Notes: generated by a model from the letters alone, not told the origin. Shown: positions 1 through 6,457, counted from the first letter of the stretch. The stretch is 6,759 nt of DNA from Sedimenticola sp. (GCA_030619405.1 JAUXBK010000149.1:1-6759); one strand, 5' to 3'. Made by a program: numbers and translations.

Positions 1-20
1 ATGCCTCCGTCTTCTGCGTT

Positions 21-61
21 GTGCCAAGGGTTACATACAACGAGTATGCGCCCCTTGGCAC
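21..61. repeat. Long palindrome (possible intergenic repeat), hairpin with AACGA loop
   Basis: GTGCCAAGGG (21-30) is perfectly complementary to CCCTTGGCAC (52-61). Inside it, CATAC (34-38) pairs with GTATG (44-48) around the loop AACGA, with a 3x3 internal loop between the two stems. A shorter competing pairing, CGTTGT (17-22) with ACAACG (37-42), is also possible. The hairpin lies upstream of a decayed toxin fragment, is not followed by a T-run, and so is not a convincing terminator. It looks like a dispersed palindromic intergenic element, but only one copy is visible here, so the repeat status is inference. Confidence 0.5.
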
Positions 62-68
62 GCCTTGA

Positions 69-380
69 ATACGAAGCCCTATCCGGCGCAATTCTGGCAT
101 ATTAATTTCTTCCGGTTACCTCATGGGTGGGGAGCCATTGTCCGTCTCCGATGCCTGGGCCGCCTATCGGCGATTCGCGGCCTTGCCGGAAGTGGACTTT
201 GCGGCGGAGCAGGAGTCATTGGAAGAGCGTCTGGCGGCCCTGGTCGGCACCGGTTCGGTGAGGCCGCGGCTTTGGACCGACGCTTATCTGGCTGCTTTTG
301 CCTTATCGGCAGGGTTACGGATCGTCTCCTTCGACAGCGATTTTCACCGCTTTCACGGTCTCGTCTGGTACCAACCCTAA
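69..380 (+). pseudogene. C-terminal remnant of a PIN-domain (VapC-type) toxin
   Basis: The frame is open from just after a TGA at 66-68 to TAA at 378-380, with the first ATG at 123. From that ATG the product is 85 residues, against about 130-145 for an intact VapC. The C-terminal half is clearly of the type II toxin-antitoxin PIN family: MGGEPLSVSDAWAAY, then LWTDAYLAAFALSAGL, then IVSFDSDFHRF and GLVW. These carry the conserved TDAYLA segment and the FDxDF segment, whose aspartates belong to the Mg2+-binding acidic cluster of PIN nucleases. The N-terminal strand with the first catalytic Asp (usually a LDxN motif) is absent. The ATG at 123 has no Shine-Dalgarno sequence, and it falls where intact relatives have an internal Met-Gly. 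Just upstream, frame 2 reads INFFRL, similar to the GFLRL segment of intact relatives, so a small deletion and frameshift is likely. No antitoxin gene is seen. I infer a dead relic, not a working nuclease. Confidence 0.72.
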
Positions 381-390
381 GGGATCGTCT

Positions 391-418
391 GGAAAAAGGG
401 TAGTGTCCCCTTTCCCTC
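391..418. repeat. Short hairpin, possible REP-like element
   Basis: AAAGGG (395-400) pairs with CCCTTT (408-413) across a 7-nt loop, and the flanking GGAAA/TTTCC bases extend the arms imperfectly. It follows the toxin remnant and precedes ygiQ. On the minus strand the right half reads GGGGACACTACCC, resembling the GGGGACA-type palindromes often linked to REP-associated transposases; that link is recalled, not tested. There is no clean T-run, so a terminator role is uncertain. Confidence 0.3.
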
Positions 419-434
419 TGTCGTCAATGTTTTT

Positions 435-452
435 ATTTGCGTCCATTCGCGG
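435..452 (+). repeat. ATTTGCGTCCATTCGCGG-type intergenic repeat
   Basis: This 18-nt string closely resembles the ATTTGCGTCCATTTGCGG-like sequence found repeatedly in intergenic DNA of many bacteria. It lies in the 116-nt gap before ygiQ and overlaps an upstream in-frame TTG (437), which is one reason to prefer the ATG at 497 as the gene start. Only one copy is present in the window; its function is unknown to me. Confidence 0.3.
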
Positions 453-496
453 CAAAAATCGCTCGACCGGACTTCGGCACTTATGCAGAAAAAACC

Positions 497-2635
497 ATGA
501 CCCGAACCATAACCGCCGTTGGACTCTTCTCCCACCGCCCTTACCGGGCGGAGCGGTTCGGCACCGCCCCGGTGCTGCCCATGTCCCGGGAGGAGATGGA
601 TGCGCTGGGGTGGGACAGCTGCGACATCATCATCGTAACGGGGGATGCCTATGTGGACCACCCCAGCTTCGGCATGGCCATCATCGGCCGGCTGCTGGAG
701 TCCCAGGGGTTTCGGGTCGGCATTATCGCCCAGCCCGCCTGGGACTCGGTGACCGATTTCCGGCGCCTGGGACGGCCTAATCTCCTGTTTGCGGTCAGTG
801 CCGGCAACATGGATTCGATGGTCAACCATTACACTGCTGACCGGCGTATCCGCTCCAACGACGCCTATACCCCGGATGGCGAGAGCGGCCGGCGACCGGA
901 CCGGGCGGTGATCGTCTACGTCCAGCGGGTACGAGAGGCGTACAAGGGGGTGCCGGTCGTCATCGGTGGCATCGAGGCCAGCCTGCGGCGGATTGCCCAC
1001 TATGACTACTGGTCGGACAAGGTGCGTCGCTCCATCCTGCCCGACGCCAAGGCCGACCTGCTGCTCTATGGCAACGCAGAGCGGGCGGTGGTGGAACTGG
1101 CCTACCGGCTGGCCGCCGGCGAGCCGGTGCAGCAGATCACCGATATACGCGGCACCGCCCTGATGCGCCAGGGGGTCCCGGAAGAGTGGTTGGAGATCGA
1201 CTCCACCGAGGTGGACGAGCCGGGGGGTATCGCGCCCCGGCCCGACCCCTATGTGGAGCCCACCGTGTGTACCGGGAATCCTCAGAGCGATGGCCAGGTG
1301 GTAGCATTTCACCGGCGCCCCCGTCACATGGACCGTGCCAGAAGCGTGATCCGGCTCCCCGCCTATGAACAGGTGGCGGCGGACCCGGTGCTCTATACCC
1401 ACGCCTCCCGGGTGTTTCATCTGGAGACCAACCCGGGAAACGCCCGGGCGCTGGTGCAACGCCACGGGCGGCGGGAGGTCTGGATCAACCCACCACCAAT
1501 TCCGCTCACCACCCGGGAGTTGGACCGGCTCTACGAGTTCCCCTACACCCGCTGCCCCCACCCGGCCTACGGCGGGGCGAGGCACCCGGCCTGGGAGATG
1601 ATCCGCTTCTCCATACCGATCATGCGCGGCTGCTTCGGCGGCTGCACCTTCTGCTCCATCACCGAGCACGAGGGGCGTATCATCCAGAGCCGCTCGGAGG
1701 ATTCCGTGATCCGCGAGATCGAGACGGTGCGGGACACGGTGCCCGGTTTCACCGGCAATATCTCCGATCTGGGCGGCCCCACCGCCAACATGTACCGGCT
1801 CGCCTGCAAGGACCCGAAGATCGAGTCCGCCTGCCGCCGGCTCTCCTGCGTCTTTCCAGGCATCTGCAGGCACATGTCCACCAATCACCACCCCCTGACC
1901 CGGCTCTACCGGCGGGCACGCGGCGTCGCGGGGGTGAAGCGGGTGTTCATCGCCTCCGGGCTGCGTTACGACCTGGCGGTACGGGACCCGGAGTACCTGA
2001 AGGAGCTGGTCACCCACCATGTGGGGGGCTACCTGAAGATTGCCCCGGAGCACACGGAGCAGGGTCCCCTGGGGCTGATGATGAAGCCGGGGATCGACAC
2101 CTATGACCGATTCAAACAGCTGTTCGACCGCTTCTCGCGGGAGGCGGGCAAGGAGCAATACCTGATCCCCTATTTCATCGCCGCCCATCCGGGCACCAGT
2201 GACCGGGACATGCTGAACCTGGCCCTGTGGCTGAAGCGCAACGACTTCCGGCCGGACCAGGTGCAGGCATTCCTGCCCACCCCGCTGGCGCTCGCCTCCG
2301 CCATGTACCACACCGGGCGCAACCCCCTGCGCAAGGTGCGGCGCACGGGGGAGGATCTGTCAGTGGCCCGGGGACTGCGGCAGCGGCGCCTGCACAAGGC
2401 GTTCCTGCGTTACCACGACCCGGAGAACTGGCCGCTGCTGCGGGAGGCGCTGCAGCGGATGGGGCGGGCCGACCTGATCGGCAACGGCAAGCGCCACCTG
2501 GTGCCGGCCTGGCAGCCGGCGGGGACCGGGGGGAAGGGGACGAAACCGGCTCAGGGCCGTCCGGCCGCCCGGCGTGCCGGAACCCGCAAGAGCCGCCCGC
2601 GACGGGGCAATAGCGCCGGAAAACGGGGGCGTTGA
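497..2635 (+). CDS. ygiQ: YgiQ-family radical SAM protein
   Basis: The 712-residue product is close to the roughly 740 residues of E. coli YgiQ and matches it from end to end, for example LPMSREEMDALGWDSCDII near the N-terminus and VTGDAYVDHPSFGMAI. Layout: a YgiQ-type N-terminal domain (about 10-340), a radical SAM core with the [4Fe-4S]-ligating motif C379-x3-C383-x2-C386 (CFGGCTFC), the family stretch SDLGGPTANMY, and a C-terminal DUF3362-type domain (about 570-670). A basic, Gly/Arg/Lys-rich low-complexity tail follows. Four further cysteines (C437, C446, C451, C457) follow the core motif. The protein is predicted cytosolic, with no signal peptide or membrane segment. Its substrate is not established, so the exact reaction is unknown; S-adenosylmethionine cleavage to a 5'-deoxyadenosyl radical is expected from the family. 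An in-frame TTG at 437 would add 20 residues, but the ATG at 497 matches the family N-terminus. The Shine-Dalgarno is weak. The gene appears monocistronic. Confidence 0.95.
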   Translation: MTRTITAVGLFSHRPYRAERFGTAPVLPMSREEMDALGWDSCDIIIVTGDAYVDHPSFGMAIIGRLLESQGFRVGIIAQPAWDSVTDFRRLGRPNLLFAVSAGNMDSMVNHYTADRRIRSNDAYTPDGESGRRPDRAVIVYVQRVREAYKGVPVVIGGIEASLRRIAHYDYWSDKVRRSILPDAKADLLLYGNAERAVVELAYRLAAGEPVQQITDIRGTALMRQGVPEEWLEIDSTEVDEPGGIAPRPDPYVEPTVCTGNPQSDGQVVAFHRRPRHMDRARSVIRLPAYEQVAADPVLYTHASRVFHLETNPGNARALVQRHGRREVWINPPPIPLTTRELDRLYEFPYTRCPHPAYGGARHPAWEMIRFSIPIMRGCFGGCTFCSITEHEGRIIQSRSEDSVIREIETVRDTVPGFTGNISDLGGPTANMYRLACKDPKIESACRRLSCVFPGICRHMSTNHHPLTRLYRRARGVAGVKRVFIASGLRYDLAVRDPEYLKELVTHHVGGYLKIAPEHTEQGPLGLMMKPGIDTYDRFKQLFDRFSREAGKEQYLIPYFIAAHPGTSDRDMLNLALWLKRNDFRPDQVQAFLPTPLALASAMYHTGRNPLRKVRRTGEDLSVARGLRQRRLHKAFLRYHDPENWPLLREALQRMGRADLIGNGKRHLVPAWQPAGTGGKGTKPAQGRPAARRAGTRKSRPRRGNSAGKRGR

Positions 2636-2677
2636 GGAGTCGCCCACGGGTGTACTGCCCTCCTCACTGCATCAGAA

Positions 2678-2766
2678 TCGTAGGGTGCGGTGAGCTTGCG
2701 AACCGCACCGTGGGCTGGTGTTCTCTCGGAGAGATGGTGCGGTTCGTTCCTCACCGCACCCTACGA
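2678..2766. repeat. Inverted pair of TAGGGTGCGGTGAGC palindromic repeats
   Basis: Copy 1 (2680-2709) reads GTAGGGTGCGGTGAG then CTTGCGAACCGCACC. Copy 2 (2736-2764) is the same unit in reverse orientation. Each copy is itself palindromic (GGTGCGGT against ACCGCACC), and the outer ends match over 17 nt: 2678-2694 is the exact reverse complement of 2750-2766. The region could therefore form one long hairpin or two small ones. It begins 42 nt after the ygiQ stop and may act as a transcript end, but no T-run is present. It belongs to a class of dispersed repeats common in gammaproteobacterial intergenic DNA (recalled). Confidence 0.75.
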
Positions 2767-2789
2767 CATTCCGGGGTACCTCATATTCC

Positions 2790-2819
2790 GTAGGGTGTGG
2801 TGAGCGCAGCGAACCGCAC
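2790..2819 (+). repeat. Third TAGGGTG(C/T)GGTGAGC repeat copy
   Basis: GTAGGGTGTGGTGAG followed by CGCAGCGAACCGCAC is the same unit as the copy at 2680, in the same orientation, with a C-to-T change in the left stem and the loop GCGCAGCG in place of GCTTGCG. It ends four bases before the stop codon of the minus-strand gene, so it lies at that gene's 3' end and could form a hairpin in its transcript. Confidence 0.75.
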
Positions 2820-2823
2820 GGCG

Positions 2824-3066
2824 TCAATCCTCCAGCCACTCCACCAGGTAGTAGAGACGAAACCCCTCGGAGGAGCGGGAAGGCCCATAGACGACCGCCG
2901 AATAGCGGTGCTCCTCCGGGTTGGCGGCGTCGATCGCCTGGGCGATGCTCTCCTTCACCTCCACGCAGTTCTCGGGGAAGCGGTTCCGTTGTTTGCGCGG
3001 GGTGTAGACCACCGCATATCTTTTTTCGACCAGGCTGGAAAGGGGGTCGATGAGGTTCTCAGTCAT
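2824..3066 (-). CDS. Small uncharacterised protein, 80 residues
   Basis: The product starts MTENLIDPLSSLVEKRYAVV and ends RLYYLVEWLED. I do not recognise the family. Composition is balanced and looks genuinely protein-like: a mixed alpha/beta pattern with a hydrophobic strand (RYAVVYTP), a basic patch (RKQRNRFPENC), an amphipathic helix (VEVKESIAQAIDAA) and a second hydrophobic strand (YSAVVYGPSRSS), then a closing aromatic segment. The hydrophobic segments are too short for membrane helices and there is no signal peptide, so it is probably cytosolic. A TTG at 3081 would add five residues; the ATG at 3066 is preferred. No strong Shine-Dalgarno is visible. The gene is convergent with ygiQ and divergent from thrC, with repeats at its 3' end. 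No function is proposed. Confidence 0.68.
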   Translation of the reverse strand: MTENLIDPLSSLVEKRYAVVYTPRKQRNRFPENCVEVKESIAQAIDAANPEEHRYSAVVYGPSRSSEGFRLYYLVEWLED

Positions 3067-3213
3067 GGCAATGAGTCTCAAATCAGGAATTGGTCTGCTG
3101 TATCACCTAAGATATCAGTTCAGTAAGGTTGGATCATCGGTCCATTCTCTGCCATATCGGGGGCCGGGGAAAGCGGTCTCTCCCGTTGTCGTTTGAAGCA
3201 CTGAAGTGGATGC

Positions 3214-3402
3214 CGTAACCGTTCACGGTTAACAGTTTACGGTTTACGGTTTTTCAACGAACCGTGTAGTGCCTGAAGCATTTTCGATATCGATTCATGA
3301 ATCAGTTCTTTCGCATCCTGCCCGGAAAATATATCTACCTTTCCAGCTAACCTTCTGTTTTATTAGCCGAAAACTGTAAACAGATAACCGTGAACGGTTA
3401 CC
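3214..3402. repeat. Inverted repeat pair with GTAACCGTTCACGGTTA arms
   Basis: The left arm (3215-3231) and right arm (3385-3401) are exact reverse complements over 17 nt. Similarity extends inward through GTTTAC (3235-3240) against GTAAAC (3376-3381). Each arm is also a small palindrome in itself (AACCG-TTCA-CGGTT), and the left arm continues into a tandem GTTTACG duplication (3235-3248). About 150 nt separate the core arms. The arrangement resembles either two copies of a dispersed palindromic repeat in opposite orientation or a small inserted cassette. Confidence 0.65.
3237..3359 (-). pseudogene. Decayed 40-codon coding fragment between inverted repeats
   Basis: The minus strand reads NRRLAGKVDIFSGQDAKELI then HESISKMLQALHGSLKNRKP to a TAA inside the left repeat arm. 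Two TAA codons lie directly upstream, and there is no ATG, GTG or TTG that would allow a full-length start. The composition is protein-like (charged, amphipathic-helix pattern), unlike most shadow frames here, which suggests the C-terminal end of a lost small gene. I cannot name the family. It could be chance coding potential. Confidence 0.3.
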
Positions 3403-3415
3403 GGATGCCCAAGGC

Positions 3416-3424
3416 TGCTATAAT
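3416..3424 (+). promoter_or_regulatory. Extended -10 promoter of thrC
   Basis: TGCTATAAT is a perfect extended -10 element (TGN plus TATAAT, the latter at 3419-3424), about 50 nt upstream of the thrC ATG. No good -35 hexamer sits 15-18 nt further upstream, which is common where TGN is present. That position is occupied by the right arm of the inverted repeat. Transcription would start near 3431, giving a leader of about 40 nt. Confidence 0.6.
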
Positions 3425-3471
3425 CTCCTCCCCTGTCAGATTGGATTGCTAATTTTCGAGGGTGGGCCAAG

Positions 3472-4863
3472 ATGCATTATCTCAGTACCCGGGGTGGGGT
3501 GGAACCGGTCAGTTTTTCCCAGGCGGTGATGATGGGGCTGGCGACCGATGGCGGGTTGCTGCTTCCGACCTCTTTTCCCCAGGTGGACCAGACGACACTG
3601 AAACGCTGGACCGGGCTGCCGTTCGAAGAGCTGGCGGTGGAGGTGATGCTTCCCTACGTGGGCGACGACATGACCCGGGCTGAGCTCGCAGCGCTGGTGC
3701 AGCGCTCCTATGCCGGTTTCAACCACCCGGAGATCACTCCGCTGGTGGAGGTGGGGGAACTGCGCATTCTGGAGCTGTTCCACGGCCCCACCGCGGCCTT
3801 CAAGGACGTGGCGCTGCAGCTTCTGGGCAACCTGTTCGAGTTCCTGCTGGAGCGCAGCGGGGGGCATCTGAATATCCTCGGCGCCACCTCCGGGGACACG
3901 GGTTCCGCCGCCATCTATGGCGTGCGGGGACAGGAGCGGATCGACATCTTTATCCTGCACCCCCACGGGCGGGTCTCCCCGATCCAGGAACGGCAGATGA
4001 CCACGGTGCTGGATGAGAACGTCCACAACATCGCCATCCGGGGCACCTTCGATGACGGTCAGCGCATCGTCAAGGAGTTATTCAACGACCTGGAGTTCAA
4101 GCGGATGTACCACCTGGGTGCAGTCAACTCCATCAACTGGGCACGGATCCTGGCCCAGGTGGTCTACTATTTCTACGCCTGGGGGCGGGTGACCGGTGGC
4201 GACACCGGCCGGAAGGTGACCTTCTCCGTCCCTACCGGCAATTTCGGCGACATCTTTGCCGGTTACGTGGCCACCCGCATGGGACTGCCGGTGGAAAAGC
4301 TGGTGCTGGCCACCAACCGCAACGACATCCTCAGCCGTTTCGTGAACACCGGGGTCTACCAGGCCCGGTCGGTGCACCATACCACCAGTCCCTCCATGGA
4401 CATCCAACTCGCCTCTAATTTCGAGCGCTATCTCTATTTCCTGATGGACGAGCAGCCGGAAGAGCTGCAGCAGCTGATGGATCGCATGGCCCGGGAGGGG
4501 CGGATCGAGATCCCGGAGGAGAAACGGGCGGAGGTGAGACGCTTGTTTCAGGCGGTGTCCGTCAGCGAACAGGAGACCATGAACCAGATCCGGGAGACCT
4601 ACCAGCGCGGCCGCTACATCCTCGACCCCCACACCGCGGTCGGCGTGCGGGCGGCCCGGGAGATCCCCGGCGCCGTCTGCCTGGCCACGGCGCACCCGGC
4701 CAAGTTCGGCGAGGCGGTGAAGCAGGCGATCGGGGTGGAGGCAGCGCCGCCTCCCTCCCTTCAGGGGCTGATGGAGAAGGAGACCCGCTGTGCCCTGCTC
4801 GATGCGGAGAGTACTGCGGTCAAGGGGTTCATGAAGGAGACCCTGAAGCGGCAGGGAGTCTGA
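3472..4863 (+). CDS. thrC: Threonine synthase
   Basis: This PLP enzyme converts O-phospho-L-homoserine and water to L-threonine and phosphate, the last step of threonine synthesis, in the cytosol. The 463-residue product has the normal length for the Pseudomonas/yeast-type enzyme; E. coli ThrC is shorter (428). It begins MHYLSTRGGVEPVSFSQAV, the family N-terminal domain (about 1-80). The PLP lysine is K111 in ELFHGPTAAFKDVALQLLG. The phosphate-binding loop follows as GATSGDTGSAA (138-148), then AVNSINWARI (217-226) and SVPTGNFGDIFAGY (252-265). The C-terminal LATAHPAKFGEAV is also typical. The ATG lies downstream of a purine-rich GAGGGTGGG stretch that can serve as Shine-Dalgarno, and an extended -10 promoter precedes it. 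The next gene follows on the same strand with a short gap, so co-transcription is likely. No thrB or hom is in the window. All key residues are present. Confidence 0.97.
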   Translation: MHYLSTRGGVEPVSFSQAVMMGLATDGGLLLPTSFPQVDQTTLKRWTGLPFEELAVEVMLPYVGDDMTRAELAALVQRSYAGFNHPEITPLVEVGELRILELFHGPTAAFKDVALQLLGNLFEFLLERSGGHLNILGATSGDTGSAAIYGVRGQERIDIFILHPHGRVSPIQERQMTTVLDENVHNIAIRGTFDDGQRIVKELFNDLEFKRMYHLGAVNSINWARILAQVVYYFYAWGRVTGGDTGRKVTFSVPTGNFGDIFAGYVATRMGLPVEKLVLATNRNDILSRFVNTGVYQARSVHHTTSPSMDIQLASNFERYLYFLMDEQPEELQQLMDRMAREGRIEIPEEKRAEVRRLFQAVSVSEQETMNQIRETYQRGRYILDPHTAVGVRAAREIPGAVCLATAHPAKFGEAVKQAIGVEAAPPPSLQGLMEKETRCALLDAESTAVKGFMKETLKRQGV

Positions 4864-4918
4864 GCCGGGGGACCCCCCGCTTGAAGACCGTTTGTCAGCA
4901 CCGATCAAGAAACCAGAT

Positions 4919-6457
4919 ATGAAACAACGACAGGTCAAGATCCTGGACACCACCCTGCGCGACGGGGAGCAGACCCGTGGGGTTTCGTTCTCCCCCGGCG
5001 AGAAGCTCAACATCGCCCGGGCGCTGCTGGAGCAGTTGCGGGTTGATCGGGTGGAAGTGGCATCGGCCCGGGTCTCCGAGGGCGAGAAAGAGGCGGTGGC
5101 CAATATCCTCGAGTGGGCGGAGCTGGTGGGACTCGCCGACCGGGTTGAGGTGCTGGGGTTCGTGGACGTCCACCGCAGCGTCGACTGGATCCTGGACGCA
5201 GGCGGCCATGTCATCAACCTGTTGACCAAGGGGAGTGAGAAGCACTGCCGCAATCAGCTGAACAAGAGCCTCGTGCGCCACCTGGAGGATATCCGGGAGA
5301 CTATCGGCTACGCCCGGGGGAACGGGCTCTCAGTCAACCTCTACCTGGAGGACTGGTCCAACGGCTATCGGGATTCCCCGGCCTATGTGTTCCAGATGAT
5401 GGAGGGGTTGCAGGATACGGGTGTCGAGCACTTCATGCTGCCGGATACCCTGGGTGTCATGGGCCCGGAGGAGGTGTACCAGAGTGTCGCGGATATGGTC
5501 AGGCGGTTTCCCGGCTGCAGCTTCGATTTCCATCCCCATAACGATTACGGGCTGGGCACGGCCAATGCGCTGTCAGCGGTCAGCGCCGGCGCCGCTTCCA
5601 TTCACTGCACCATCAACTGCCTGGGTGAACGGGCGGGCAATGCCTCCTTGGCGCAGGTGGTGGTCAACCTGAAGGACCGGATGGATGTCTCGGTGGGGGT
5701 GGATGAGTCCCATCTGCTGCGGTTGAGCCGGATGGTGGAGAACTTCTCCGGCAAGCGCATGGCCGAGAACGCCCCAATCGTGGGTGCCGACGTCTTCACC
5801 CAGACCAGTGGCATACATGCCGATGGCGACAAGAAGGGAGGGCTCTACCAGACCGCCCTCAGCCCGGAGCGCTTCTCCCGCCGGCGCAGCTATGCCCTGG
5901 GCAAGATGAGTGGCAAGGCCTCACTGCTGAAGAACCTGGAAAAGCTGGATATCACCCTCACCGGGGAGAATCTGGAGAAGGTGTTGAAGCGGGTGGTGGA
6001 GCTGGGTGACTCGAAGAAGACCATCACCGCCGAGGATCTCCCGTTCATCATTGCAGAGGTACTGGAGGGAAGGGATTACGACTATATCGAGCTGATCAAC
6101 TGCTCCATCACTTCCGGGCTGAATCTGGAGTCCACCGCCAGTATCCGGGTGCGGGTGGGGGAGCGGGTGGAACTCTCCGCCGGTATCGGCAACGGCGGCT
6201 TCGACGCCTTTATGAGCGCCATCGCCAAGGTGCTGGAGCGGTTCGATATTCCGCTGCCCGAACTGGTGGATTTCGAAGTGCGCATCCCGCGGGGAGGCCA
6301 GACCGATGCCTTGACCGAAGCCACGATCACCTGGCAGGAACGGCAGCGCACTTTCAAGACCCGCGGGGTTCATTCCAACCAGGTGTTCGCCGCCATGAAC
6401 GCCACCATCCGTATGCTTAACCTGCAGATGCACCAGCGCCAGGTGGCGCGGAAATAA
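4919..6457 (+). CDS. 2-isopropylmalate / (R)-citramalate synthase family enzyme
   Basis: Members condense acetyl-CoA with a 2-oxoacid: 2-oxoisovalerate for leucine (isopropylmalate synthase), or pyruvate giving (R)-citramalate and, later, 2-oxobutyrate for isoleucine. The 512-residue product has an HMGL-like TIM barrel (about 5-270) with LDTTLRDGEQT (9-19; R14, D15), metal ligands in HPHND (H205, H207), and the signature GERAGN (236-241). A linker region includes SGIHADGD (297-304). A C-terminal LeuA-dimer regulatory domain (about 385-505) contains a Gly-rich loop at 421-427 and should bind the feedback amino acid. From memory it is closest to the Bacteroides-type proteins sharing VEVLGFVD, LYLEDWSNG and HADGD, annotated variously as LeuA-like or CimA-like; the substrate is therefore not settled. 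The ATG at 4919 is chosen to match the family N-terminus; an in-frame TTG at 4892 would add nine residues. It follows thrC by 55 bp and is probably in its operon. Confidence 0.9.
   Translation: MKQRQVKILDTTLRDGEQTRGVSFSPGEKLNIARALLEQLRVDRVEVASARVSEGEKEAVANILEWAELVGLADRVEVLGFVDVHRSVDWILDAGGHVINLLTKGSEKHCRNQLNKSLVRHLEDIRETIGYARGNGLSVNLYLEDWSNGYRDSPAYVFQMMEGLQDTGVEHFMLPDTLGVMGPEEVYQSVADMVRRFPGCSFDFHPHNDYGLGTANALSAVSAGAASIHCTINCLGERAGNASLAQVVVNLKDRMDVSVGVDESHLLRLSRMVENFSGKRMAENAPIVGADVFTQTSGIHADGDKKGGLYQTALSPERFSRRRSYALGKMSGKASLLKNLEKLDITLTGENLEKVLKRVVELGDSKKTITAEDLPFIIAEVLEGRDYDYIELINCSITSGLNLESTASIRVRVGERVELSAGIGNGGFDAFMSAIAKVLERFDIPLPELVDFEVRIPRGGQTDALTEATITWQERQRTFKTRGVHSNQVFAAMNATIRMLNLQMHQRQVARK

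Larger units (their letters stand above)
3067..3471. other. 405-bp intergenic region without an intact gene
   Basis: This gap between the minus-strand small gene and thrC is visibly AT-richer than the coding DNA around it. Its first part (about 3067-3210) shows no reading frame, repeat or RNA that I recognise, though it should carry the promoter of the minus-strand gene. Its second part holds an inverted repeat pair (3214-3402), a decayed 40-codon frame between the arms, and the thrC promoter. Confidence 0.7.

Noticed and set aside
65..403. A 112-codon plus-strand frame overlapping the toxin remnant
   Set aside because: The other frame (69-380) carries the conserved PIN-family segments; this one is Arg/Gly-rich and motif-free, apart from a short INFFRL stretch that may be the frameshifted middle of the toxin.
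377..2311. A 644-codon open frame on the minus strand antisense to ygiQ
   Set aside because: It is long, but its product is rich in Gly, Arg, His, Pro and Val with no recognisable motif. It lies wholly opposite a well-conserved gene and is explained by high-GC codon bias leaving the opposite strand free of stops.
2718..3126. Plus-strand frames through the repeat cluster and the small minus-strand gene
   Set aside because: They start inside the palindromic repeats, and their products are repetitive or resemble the reverse reading of the better minus-strand frame.
4864..4880. G-run/C-run palindrome after the thrC stop as a terminator
   Set aside because: The complementary runs are separated by a single base, leaving too small a loop, and no T-run follows; the next gene lies close by on the same strand, so a terminator here is unlikely.
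4078..5253. A 391-codon minus-strand frame across the thrC and LeuA-like genes
   Set aside because: It spans two clear genes and the gap between them, has low-complexity Ser/Thr/Arg then Leu/His/Gly composition, and shows no domain. It is a shadow frame.
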